In this document: in pieces, positions 55,349-64,000 of the stretch
How positions within the stretch are numbered: position 1 is the first letter of the stretch
Layout of the letters: each line of letters starts with the position of its first letter
NCBI GenBank assembly: GCA_963693085.1
Contig: OY856411.1
Coordinates: 64,663,001 to 64,727,000, forward strand
Source of the DNA: Alisma plantago-aquatica
Taxonomy: Eukaryota; Streptophyta; Magnoliopsida; Alismatales; Alismataceae
Length of the DNA stretch: 64,000 bases
Reading direction: 5' to 3'
The notes under the pieces: model-generated
Seen by the model: only the letters and a program-made list of their open reading frames with translations
Told to the model about the DNA's origin: nothing
Database searches by the model: none
Made by a program: the position numbers and the translations under genes

Positions 55349-56480
55349 GCATCACCTGAGGTAATATCTGACCTTGATGTGCCTATTGCTCTTAGGAAGG
55401 GCACTCGTTCTTGTACTATTCACAATATTGCTAACTATGTATCAACTGATCATTTAAGTGTTCATGTTAGCAACTTTGTCACTGCTTTATCTTTTGTTGC
55501 CATCCCAAAGACTGTACAGGATGCCTTGCAAAGTACAGCGTGGACGACTGCTATGAAGGAAGAAATGCTTGCTCTTTCTGACAGACAAACTTGGGAGTTG
55601 GTGGATCCACCTCCTCAGTGTAAGCCTATAGGCTGTAGATGGGTGTATGCTGTCAAGTATCAACCAGATGGTACTGTAGAACGTATGAAGGCACGTCTTT
55701 TTGCTAAAGGTTATACATAGACCTATGGTATTGACTACTTTGAAACTTTTTCACTTGTTGCCCATCTTAATTCTGTCAATGTTCTCTTATCTGTTGCTGT
55801 TAATCTTGACTGGCCTCTAGTACAACTAGATGTTAACAATTCTTTCTTATATGGTGATCTGTAAGAGGAGGTCTATATAGAGAAACCTCCCAGATTTGTT
55901 GCTCAGGGGGAGTCACATAAAGTCTGTAGGCTAAAGAAGTCTATTTATGGGCTCAACCAGAGTCCTCATGCCTGGTTTGATAAATTGAGCAATATTCTGA
56001 TTGACTTTGGTTTTCTGAGATCTCAGGTGGATGGTTCTGTCTTTACTAAGAAGACTTCTGCTAGTATTGTGATTCTGATTGTGTATGTGGATGATATTAT
56101 ACTTTCTGGCAGTGACTCTATTTCTATTCAGGCTACTAAAGCCCATCTCTGCAAACACTTTGCTACTAAAGATTTGGGTAAATTGCGGTATTTTCTGGGC
56201 ATAGAGGTATCTAGAACTTCTAATGCTCTTGTGATATCTCAGAGAAAATATGTCTTAGATCTTATGTAGGAAACTGGTATGCTTGGAGCTAGACCTGCTG
56301 ATACTCCTGTGGATCCCAATGTCAATTGGGATGATGAGTCTTCTCCACTCTTTGCTGATAATAAAAAATACAGGAGGCTGATTGGTAAAATGATATATCT
56401 GACTGTGACTAGAGCTGACATAGCTACAGCTGTGGGTCTTCTTAGTAGGTATTTAGATAAATCCAGATAGTGTCATTGGG
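55349..56480 (+). pseudogene. Element D reverse transcriptase
   Basis: A single frame runs from here to 57040 with only stop mutations. It shows MKEEMLALSDRQTWELVDPP, CRWVYAVKYQPDGTVERMKA and WPLVQLDVNNSFLYGDL (first Asp). IYGLNQSPHAWFDKL and ILIVYVDDIILSG follow, with the catalytic YVDD intact near 56083-56094, then LGKLRYFLGIEV. In-frame stops lie at 55718, 55862, 56267 and 56468. Each fits a single C-to-T change in a Gln codon. The enzyme copies element RNA into DNA. Confidence 0.88.
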
Positions 56481-57040
56481 ATGCACTCTGTCATATTCTA
56501 TGATATCTAAAAAAGTCTCTTGGCAAGGGACTTCACTATAGGAAAAATGGACACTTTTCTCTTGAGGGTTATTCTGATGTTGACTATGCAGGGAGAAAAA
56601 TTGATAGGAAATCTACTTTTGGCTATTGTACCTATGTTGGAGGTAATCTGGTCACATGGAGAAGCAAGAAACAAAATGTGGTTGCCAGATCTAGTGTTGA
56701 AGCTGAATATAGGGCCATGGCCCATACTGCCTGTGAGCTCCTGTGGGTGTGTTCTCTCCTAAAAGACTTTGGGGTTGAGTCCTCTTCTGCTATACCCATG
56801 CACTGCAATAATAAAGCTGCTATCTTCATTGCAAACAATCCTATTTATCATGAGCACACCAAGCATATCGAGGTTGACTGTCATTTCATTCGGGAATCTA
56901 TCCTGACTGGCAAAATTTACACTCCTTTTACTCGTTCTGAAGACTAGGTTGTTGATATCTTCACCAAGTTGCTGGCTAAGAAGCAGTTCTACACACTTGT
57001 GGACAAGTTGGGCATGATTGACATCTATGCTCCAACTTGA
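56481..57040 (+). pseudogene. Element D RNase H and C-terminus
   Basis: GYSDVDYAGRKIDRKSTFGY carries the first catalytic Asp. SSVEAEYRAMAHTACELLW carries the Glu. HCNNKAAIFIANNPIYHEHT has Asn where the usual CDN has Asp, so that residue is probably lost. HIEVDCHFIRESI and VVDIFTKLLAKKQF close the domain. A TGA at 56501 (from CGA) and a TAG at 56945 (from CAG) interrupt the frame. It ends in a natural stop just before the polypurine tract. Confidence 0.88.
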
Positions 57041-57047
57041 GGGGGAG
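57039..57047 (+). other. Element D polypurine tract
   Basis: GAGGGGGAG directly precedes the 3' LTR start TGTTAATA. Confidence 0.85.
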
Positions 57048-57187
57048 TGTTAATATATATGTTCTGTTATTTCTATTTTGTTATTTTACATTATATTTAA
57101 ACTTCTTCGTAATTGTCACATTACTATAAATATAAGGATGCACACATTGTGCAACCCTAAGCTCTCCAAATCTCATTGTATTTCACA
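57048..57187 (+). repeat. Element D 3' LTR
   Basis: 140 bp copy of 49087-49226, with about 8 differences, so near 6 percent. TATAAATA lies at 57125-57132. Confidence 0.9.
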
Positions 57188-57192
57188 ATCTG

Positions 57193-58443
57193 CAACAAAG
57201 GATCCTACATTCACTGGAATAGTGAATCGTTGAATTTTCTTCACTATCTGCGAATATTTAAAAATGGAGCATTTTTATATGTGACGATGAAGAGTAGGGT
57301 TTCCAGTAGCAACTATGGTCTAGATCCTTATTACAAAATAAATGACAAGACCAAGAGAGCCTTCCTACCAAGGTCCTAGGAAAGCTTAGTTTGTAAGGAT
57401 TTAATTTGAACATACATACAACAAGGCAGGTTGCTGGAGGGATGCATCACTAACAGTGATGGTGTGATAATTATAAACTTGCTCAAACTAAGATGTTGGT
57501 TGGGCAATGGCCACAGATCATGTGAGAAGATCATGAAACGGATGCGTAGGAAACATTTTAGGAAATTGAAAGTGAATAGAATTGTGAGCTGTATGGTAGG
57601 GTAATCAGTTGGAGAATCTAAAAAGTTCCCAAAATGTGTTATGCAGACTGATTCTAAGAGAAGAAATTAACTAGGAGTATAACTTAGTAACATGGAGAAA
57701 TCTAGACTATTGAAAGTAGATAAAGAATAATATGAAGGTGCCTTAATAATCATACAAGTAAATCAAATAGCAAGCAAGCAAGTACCTTATAGAAATTAGC
57801 GATTACAACTACTCTATTTACTACAGAAACAGCTTGGGATATGCCCGCCGGTGCACTCTTAGTCTTAGCTTCCAAGAAATCCCTAATGGTGATGATGGGA
57901 ACCATTTAAAATTTTCATCACTAAATTTAAGAGAAGATTTCTTGGTTGGAACATGAAGTGTTGTTCAACTTGTAGATTATGGGATGGAAGAAAAACAAGT
58001 ATATAATGGGAAGACTTGAAATTCTAAAAAAAATAGTTTCACTAGTTCATAATGATAATAAAACTAATTCTTCTATTGATAATTTATGGTATCAACTTGG
58101 ACGTGTTATGCATGAATAGACATGTGTGTAGTTCAGCTATTGCTAACACTAAATTACAGATGAAATGATCCATAAATTAGAAACAACACGGGTTTACAAT
58201 GTTATTTTCATCATTATCCAACAACTTGTTAATTTGACGGGGAAGGAATTATAAAGTAGACATTACAAGTTATCCTGTCCAGAGAAGAGAAAAATTATTT
58301 AAGAATGTTGTTGATAGCTAGTTAAAATATAATATACATACATGAGATAGTTTGAGATGAATATGAGACGATTTGAGTTTGAGATGAATATGAGACGATT
58401 TGAGATGGAAAAGCAATACATTTTTGTCACACTGAACTGGTAT
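57193..58443. other. AT-rich intergenic stretch
   Basis: No gene or transposon is recognised. GATGAATATGAGACGATTTG is tandemly repeated near 58354-58402. Confidence 0.45.
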
Positions 58444-58448
58444 TAAAG

Positions 58449-59775
58449 TGTTGGAATATTAGCCATTTTAGTTAATAGGTTAACTAGTCTATTATGTACA
58501 TGGGCATGTTTTCCCTGGCCCACTAGAGTTTAGTCCGCTTTCTTGTTCTTCCTTGTAATAGCCTCCTCTCCTATATATGTACATGGGCATGTTTTCCCCA
58601 TCCAGATCTATCTGTTCGTCGTCACTTTCCCTGAGATCCATTTGTCAAGCAGTTCCATACATAGTTGCAACCATTAAAGAAGCCACACCAACGTCCACCT
58701 TCGGAGCAACTGTTTCCACTGTGCCCTCCTTTTGCCATGCCGCTGTCTTCAGCCAATCAAACTTCTCCACCGTCGTAGTAGCAAAGAAAAACATAGCAGT
58801 AAGGGAGTCATTGTCTTCCCCGATTCTTGTTCCCTAAAGGGCTTTGATTTCCATCCAGATTTGTTCGTGGTTGAGCCATCATCTTTCCCCCTATTTCCAT
58901 TGATATCCTAGAAGCCTTTACTAGCTCCATGTACGCCTTTCTTGGACGGTGCTAATTCTTGTCCAGATCAGTCCTTGGTCTAGCAAGAGGTTGTTGCCAC
59001 CTCAGATCCATATAATTTATGATCACAAGTGATGGCACAAATTCCCGTCACCCCTCAGTGCTGATTCTCGGGGTTGTGTTCTCTTTGACGGCGTTAATTT
59101 CTGTCAAAATTGTGCATCATCCGCCATTGACACGGCGTGTTGCCCAACAAACATGTTGTGGTTCACTCTAGAAATCATCTTGACGATAGGCGATCAGATC
59201 ACAACCGACACGACGCATTGGTAACCAACACGATGTGTTGCTTCCATCAACTTTCTTAACGACACAGATTGCAACATACACAGTGTCATCTTCAAACATG
59301 GCGTATTGACGAACATCAGTTTTACGCCTCCGACATCTTTAAAGCATGTCAACTTGGAACAAGATGTGTCAATGGAGATTTGTTTTACAATTCTGATATC
59401 TGATACGGTGTGTCCAGACCCTACACACTATGTTGCAAGAAGTCAGTTTTTTTAAGCGAAGGAACTACACGACGTGTCAATAGCTTACAAGTGTGTCATC
59501 ATGAGTCTGCCTCTCACCTCCAACAATCTACACGGCATGTCAAGTTACAAACACAATGTGTCAAGAGCAGTCTATCTACTTCAAAATTCAGTAAGGACGT
59601 CCTCCAAAGGTCCATCTCACCACCAATACCTAATGATAATTGGATCCTTTTTTTTACCCTCAAACACGGCCTAAGGGTCAGGCAAATGTCCTTTTCGGGT
59701 CAAGATAAGATCCATTTATTTTTCCTATGCGGATTGTGAGAAGCAATGTGTCATAAGGCTGCTTGCGTTACAACA
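58449..59775 (+). mobile_element. Probable copia solo LTR with ACACGGCGTGT motifs
   Basis: The stretch starts TGTTGGAATATTAGCC and ends GCGTTACAACA, giving a TGTTGgAA/TGTTGtAA inverted pair. A TATATATG box lies near 58573-58580. TACATGGGCATGTTTTCCC occurs twice (58497 and 58576). From about 59125 to 59565 ACACGGCGTGTCAA-type motifs are scattered. No coding sequence is convincing. The flanks (TAAAG left, GTGAAG right) do not match cleanly, so a solo LTR is likely but not proven. Confidence 0.45.
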
Positions 59776-59776
59776 G

Positions 59777-59903
59777 TGAAGGGATATGCTACGTATTCTC
59801 TTCCTTTTATTAATAAGAGAATTGAGACAATTACATAGAGGTCCAATGGTAAATAGAAATTACAAAATATAAATAAATTGAATATTAAATAGAGATATTA
59901 ACA
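59777..59903 (-). repeat. Element E 3' LTR
   Basis: In element sense it begins TGTTAATATCTC right after the polypurine tract. The other end is placed at CCCTTCA by the TG/CA rule, giving 127 bp; this end is less certain because no second LTR is available. Confidence 0.5.
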
Positions 59904-59919
59904 GTGCCCCTCAAGTTGG
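59904..59919 (-). other. Element E polypurine tract
   Basis: The minus strand reads CCAACTTGAGGGGCAC just before TGTTAATA. It parallels the CAACTTGAGGGGGAG of element D. Confidence 0.75.
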
Positions 59920-60380
59920 AGTGTACACATCATGTGTGCCCAGCTTGTTGGAAAAACTCAGAAAAGTTGTTGGACTTAACGGCTTTGTGAGAACATTGGC
60001 AAGTTGATCTTCACATTTGACATGAGGAGTCACAACCTTCCCATTCTTGATCTTATCTCTGATGAAGTGGTAGTCAACTTTTATATGCTTAGTACGTTCA
60101 TGGAAGACTAGGTTCTTTGCAATATATATTGCAACTTAATTATCACATCTGAGCTCTATAGGAGATAACATGGGATTATTAAATTTAGAGAGCACAGATT
60201 GAACCCACTGCAACTCGCAACAAGCATGAGCCATTGGTCTATACTCATCTTTTGTGCTAGATCATGCCACAACATTCTGCTTCTTGCTTTTCCAGGTGAT
60301 AAGGTGATTTCCTAGAAAAGTATAATATCCAGATGTGGACCTCCTGCCATTCAGATTACCAGGCCAAACTGCATCTGCAT
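59920..60380 (-). pseudogene. Element E RNase H
   Basis: The minus strand reads GRRSTSGYYTFLGNHLITWK, KSKKQNVVA, a stop, SSTKDEYRPMAHACCELQW, ELRCDN, HERTKHIKVDYHFIRD and QLANVLTKPLS, a full copia RNase H and tail. The Glu of the usual EAEYRA block is kept in KDEYRP. A stop replaces Arg before SSTKDEY, consistent with a CGA-to-TGA-type change, and another precedes VAIYIAKN. Confidence 0.75.
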
Positions 60381-61332
60381 AGCCAGTAAGAACAAGAGTA
60401 GACATAGAGTCTTAGGTCTGTAATAGGTGATCCCCTTTCCAGGTGCACCTTTTAGATATCTAAGAATGAGACGAACTATTGTCCAATGTGACTGTTGTGG
60501 TGATCTCATATGCTGACTCACCACCCCTACAACAAAGGAAATGTCAGGGTGAGTGACTATCAGATATATCAACTTACCAACAATCTTCCTGTAATATCTT
60601 GGATCTGGATAATCAGTATCATCAGTCTTCTCCTTCACATGATAGTCCATAGGAGTAGACACTGGCTTGGACTCACTCATACATGTTTCATGAAGTAAAT
60701 TCAGCACATAATTCATATGAGACAAATTAGTACCTACATGGGATCGAAGTACTTGAATGCCCATAAAATACCTCAGTTTGCCCAAATTATTTATATGAAA
60801 ATGCATCTGCAATACTTCTTTCACACGTGATATACCTACATAATCACTTCCAGTGATAACTATATCATCAACATATATTTCAATAATAATAGATCGAACA
60901 GAAGAACTCGAATAGAATAAGGAATGATCAGTCACAGAACAAGAAAAGCCCATCTTTAATACAACGATCACTAAACTTGTCAAACCAAACTCTAGGAGAT
61001 TGTTTCAGCCCATAGATGGCTTTCTTCAATCTACACACCTTCTGACATTCCCCCTGAGCAACAAAACCAGGATGTTTCTCCATATATACCTCTTCCTATA
61101 GATCACCATGAAGGAAGGCATTCTTGATATCAAGCTGGAATAGAGGATATTCAAAAGTAGTAGCCAGAGAAATAAGAATCCGTACTGAATTCAGATGAGC
61201 CATTGGTGATAAGGTCTCAAAGAAATCAGCCCCATATGTCTGAGTGTAACTCTTTGTCACCAGTCTAGCCTTCAATCTCTCTATTGAACCATTTGTATTA
61301 TGTTTCACTATGAATACCCATATGCAACCCAC
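60351..61332 (-). pseudogene. Element E reverse transcriptase
   Basis: The frame 61096-61332 gives GCIWVFIVKHNTNGSIERLK and YPLFQLDIKNAFLHGDL with the first catalytic Asp. A stop follows, where Gln or a similar codon is expected, then EEVYMEKHPGFVAQGE and AIYGLKQSPRVWFDKF. A frameshift near 60960 leads to the frame 60351-60983, with IIIEIYVDDIVITGSD (catalytic YVDD intact), LGKLRYFMGIQV and KPVSTPMDYH. The RT is otherwise well preserved. Confidence 0.85.
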
Positions 61333-61849
61333 AACATTCTTTATTTAGGTAAGTCAGTAAGCTCCCAGGTGTCACTCTATGGAAGAGAAGACATTTCTAA
61401 TTGTATTTCTTGTTTCCAACCAATATCCTTCATAGCATCAAGATGATTTCTTGGAATGACCGGGAATCAATCTCAAGAGCACAGGAATGTGCCTGCTTAG
61501 ATAATTTTGACAAACAACACACACCCGCAATAGGATGACGAATAGTATAGGAGCGAGTACCTTTGCAGATAGTAATCAGAACATCAAGATCAGATGGTTC
61601 TTTAGGAGTCTCTTGAGTAGAGGGAGATGGGGAAGGCCCAAGGACTGGAGTCTCTACTTCCTCATGGTCTTTCCTGCTTCATCTGTAGTAAACATGTGAA
61701 TATTGTTGAATTGAAGCAACATCTACTGGCTGCTCTTCCTGAATTACAGTATAGTCTGGAATGATTTGTGACACTCTCTCACTCTGATATCGTGGTGACA
61801 CTCACTCACAGAATTCTGATGGTGGCACTCTCTCACTCTCACACAATTG
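61333..61849 (-). other. Element E linker between integrase and RT
   Basis: This is the usual low-conservation linker. CACTCTCTCACTCT-type repeats (61770-61845) encode Ser/Glu-rich text in the minus direction. No clear frame. Confidence 0.5.
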
Positions 61850-62338
61850 CTACCCCTTACTGGGAATACTAGAAAAATATGGAGTGGACTCTTGAAAAGT
61901 TACATCTCTAGACACAAACATATGACAGAGACTGGGACAGTAACACTTGTACCCCTTATTGGTGTTGGAGTAACCAAGAAAGAGAGTCCTAATAGACCTA
62001 GGAGATAGTTTATCAGCCTCTGGATCAAAATTGTAGAAAAATGAAGTACAACTCAACACCCTGAGGGGAACAAGAAATGGTTGATCATTAGGACATAAGA
62101 TAGAGAATATAGTGCATCCTTAAAGCCCAAAAGAGGGTTGCCTGCTAATAAGAAAATATGCAGTAAGTAAAGCATCAGACCAAAATCTCTTAGGAACATT
62201 GGATTGAAACATAATTGTCCTGACAATATAAAGGTGACGATTTTTCCCCTCAACTACCCCATTTTGTTGAGGAGTGTGAGGACAGGATATCATCTCAACA
62301 GAACTACAAAATAAGAGGGTCCAAAAGTCACCGCACAT
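61850..62338 (-). pseudogene. Element E integrase, core deleted
   Basis: SCPHTPQQNGVVEGKNRHL holds the catalytic Glu block of copia integrase. FWSDALLTAYFLISRQPS and, after a frame change, ADKLSPRSIRTLFLGYSNTN and YKCYCPS follow, the normal C-terminal part. Upstream, however, the protease tail FNLLSVAKLM lies only about 50 bases away. The zinc region and both catalytic Asp blocks are therefore missing. Confidence 0.75.
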
Positions 62339-62740
62339 TTCACAGTATCCATTAATTTTGCAACAGAAAGAAGATTAAATAGAAATGCAGACACATAATG
62401 TATAGACTTAAGACGAATTCTAGGAGTCAGAGAAATAAATCCACTGGCTAACACTCTGTGCATTGAACCATATGCAAATGTCACAAACTAGTGAGGAATA
62501 TGTGAGTCAATGGAATGAAGCAGTCTCCTCATACTAGTCATGTGTTGTGAAGCTCTAGAGTCAACCACCCATGAAGAAGTTGAAGTGGAAGCCAATAAAG
62601 AAGTAGCTTGATTACCAGTAGTAGACACCAAGTTGGCTGAAGAAGAAGATGATCCCAAACTCAGATGTTGAGTAGCCAGAATAAATCTATCATATTCCTC
62701 CTTGGTGAGTATGATAACAGATGTCCAGAACTCAAAGCAG
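62339..62740 (-). pseudogene. Element E protease
   Basis: SSWVVDSRASQHMTSMRRL has the copia protease active site at 62554-62562, read DSR in place of DSG, a GGA-to-AGA change that would inactivate it. VTFAYGSMHRVLASGFISLT and FNLLSVAKLM complete the domain. A stop occurs between them near 62487. Confidence 0.7.
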
Positions 62741-62949
62741 GAGGCTCAGAAGACTAAGTAGTACCAGTAAAGTTTGTTGTCCTCACAGGTGGTGCAGAAG
62801 GTCTACCATGATTCTTCTAACATTTCTCCACCATGTTCCAAGACGGACATAGAAAGTGCACTTAGGCCGTGTGCCACCTCCTCGGCATGTACCTATACTG
62901 CCTCCTCTAACTTCAATAGCTACAGATGTATGAGATTCTCCAGGAGATG

Positions 62950-63569
62950 GGACAACTACAGAATCAACTAGTTCAAGTTGGATTGTAAAACTTATATATA
63001 AGCTTCTTCCAGGCTGGGTAGTTTGTCAGAAGCTATCACTGTGGGCTGAACTGAATGAAGAACTCAGGCCAGATAAGAACTTTATTATAATCAGGTGATC
63101 TCTATCCTTGACCTGTTCTTGGATAGTCACTGGATGATAGAAACTCATTTGTTGAGCAATAGCTTGGAGCACCCCAAAGTATTCTTCCAAAGGTTTATCT
63201 CCCTATCTTTCTACAAACAAGTGGTCATATATCATTAGCTAATGAAGAACATTCTTTTCTTGAGAGTGATGTTTCTGGATTGCATCCCATATCTCTTTGG
63301 TACTAGTGTAGAACATGAACCTAGAAGCAATTCCAGGTTCCATGCTCCCCCATATCCATGTCTTCACTAGACTGTTATGACTCTTCCATTCAGCATAGCC
63401 TTTATCAGTAGTCGCGGGAGGATCAGACTTAACACGCTTCGCTTTATTTCAAGATTCCAACACTGTATGGACAACATTCATCCACAAGAGATAATTCTTC
63501 CCGTTCAGCTTGATGGAGGAGATAGGTGACATCTCGTTGTAGACAACTAATGCCTTAGTGTTCTCCATG
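62950..63569 (-). pseudogene. Element E gag
   Basis: The Met at 63569 opens MENTKALVVYNEMSPISSIK, then LNGKNYLLWMNVVHTVLESR and WKSHNSLVKTWIWGSMEPGI. TSTKEIWDAIQKHHSQEKN follows, a clear UBN2-type gag. Stops appear near 63240 and 63208, and the later text (VTIQEQVKDRDHLIIIKFLSG) is shifted in places. The start Met agrees with the family N-terminus. The zinc-knuckle region towards 62750 is not readable. Confidence 0.78.
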
Positions 63570-63814
63570 ATTCATAAGGAAGATAGGATGACAGAGTGAT
63601 ACATGTCAAGAGAAGAACAAAGTGACGAAAAGATACACATTATGTCAACAAATTAGATGTGTGTCTGACGCATCCATAGCTCCCAACAGAATATTCCCTA
63701 ATCACACATAGAGGAGATATGATTAGGAATTTTAGACGTAGACGCGGACCATTCAGTTTGGATTTTAATCCGTCAGATTAACCGACGAGATCCACTAACA
63801 TGCTGGTCAGTGGC
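63570..63814. other. Upstream flank of element E gag
   Basis: A primer-binding site and 5' LTR should lie here for element E. Only a weak GTATCACTCTG-like sequence near 63591-63601 on the minus strand could be a decayed primer site. No copy of the 3' LTR is present. Confidence 0.35.
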
Positions 63815-64000
63815 AGCTCTTGCGGGACCACTGGCTGGGGGTGGCTGCCTCTCTCCTTGGCGCTGGCACCGGATGTTGCTGCTCTTGGCGACATGGTTGG
63901 CCTTTGCGTCAGCAGAAGCTCTTGCGGGACCGCTGGCCAGGGGTGGTTGCCGCTCTCCCTGGTGCCGGCAACGGATGTTGCTGCTCTTGGGGACATGGCT
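63815..64000. repeat. 102 bp tandem repeat, cut by the window end
   Basis: AGCTCTTGCGGGACC starts at 63815 and again at 63917, a period of 102. The second unit is cut at base 64000. The period is a multiple of three, and the minus strand keeps one open frame through both units (63778-63996), with MSPRAATS and VPQEL repeated at 34-residue spacing. More units may lie beyond the window. I do not recognise the encoded text. Confidence 0.8.

Larger units (their letters stand above)
49087..57187 (+). mobile_element. Short-LTR Ty1/copia element D, nearly complete
   Basis: Two 140 bp LTRs (49087-49226 and 57048-57187) differ at about 8 positions. The flanks ATCTC and ATCTG are the probable target duplication. 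Primer-binding site, gag, protease, integrase, RT, RNase H and polypurine tract are all present in order on the + strand. A 2971 bp solo LTR of another element (52373-55343) splits pol between integrase and RT. Without it D is about 5.1 kb, the normal length for this group. Pol is closed by several stops. Confidence 0.9.
59777..63569 (-). mobile_element. Short-LTR Ty1/copia element E (minus strand)
   Basis: In minus order: gag from 63569, protease near 62560, a truncated integrase (62338-61850), RT (61332-60351), RNase H (60350-59920), polypurine tract (59904-59919) and 3' LTR (59777-59903). A matching 5' LTR is not visible upstream of gag, where a 102 bp tandem repeat appears. The integrase core has been deleted. 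All frames are interrupted. Confidence 0.78.

Noticed and set aside
58577..58837. 86-codon + strand frame (Ser/Val-rich)
   Set aside because: No known domain, no neighbouring exon, and it lies in a probable LTR.

Overview
This window is repeat-rich nuclear DNA from a flowering plant. I can see no intact host gene. Nearly everything recognisable is a transposable element or a remnant of one: Ty1/copia and Ty3/gypsy LTR retrotransposons, a plant L1-type LINE with an RNase H domain, an RTE-clade LINE scrap, and several non-autonomous DNA transposons (hAT-like and Tourist/Harbinger-like). Angela-type and Athila-type elements and an RNase H-bearing L1 point to an angiosperm. I cannot name the species.

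Left part (1-29.7 kb): one nested stack that can be read layer by layer. The outermost layer is a gypsy element on the + strand, seen as its 3' end (26.4-27.2 kb) and a 2.5 kb LTR (27165-29668). Into it went Angela-type copia element B (minus strand, 20786-26371). Into B's integrase went a second Angela-type copia element, A (minus strand, 5' LTR 18676-20785, rest down to base 1 and beyond). Into A's leader went an L1 LINE (minus strand, 3423-18510). Into the LINE's reverse transcriptase went an Athila-type gypsy element (minus strand, 5093-14229) with a CCCCC target duplication. The Athila element is the youngest layer, with LTRs about 3 percent different. It has lost gag and protease.

Middle part (29.7-49 kb): AT-rich sequence with small transposons (hAT-like at 30.8, 38.2, 39.8, 44.1 and 45.4 kb; Tourist-like at 47.6 kb), a 1.6 kb poly(A)-tailed retroposed sequence (32.5-34.1 kb), decayed LINE scraps, and a short-LTR copia element C (38.9-43.8 kb). 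C is followed by two more LTR-leader units, each carrying the same hAT insertion. A lone LTR of another copia family (F) lies at 46.4 kb on the minus strand.

Right part (49-64 kb): copia element D (49087-57187, + strand) is nearly full length, with matching 140 bp LTRs and a target duplication. Its pol is broken mainly by C-to-T stop codons and is split by a 3 kb gypsy-like solo LTR. Then come a probable copia solo LTR (58.4-59.8 kb) and copia element E on the minus strand (59.8-63.6 kb). E ends in a 102 bp tandem repeat at the window edge.

The most unusual pattern is that four unrelated LTR families here each carry many scattered copies of their own short, nearly palindromic motif: GAACCGATCGGTTCA-like in the Angela elements, TATCGGCCGATA/TATCGGGCGATA in the Athila element, TTGGTCGACCAA-like in the outer gypsy LTR, and ACACGGCGTGT in the 58-60 kb LTR.
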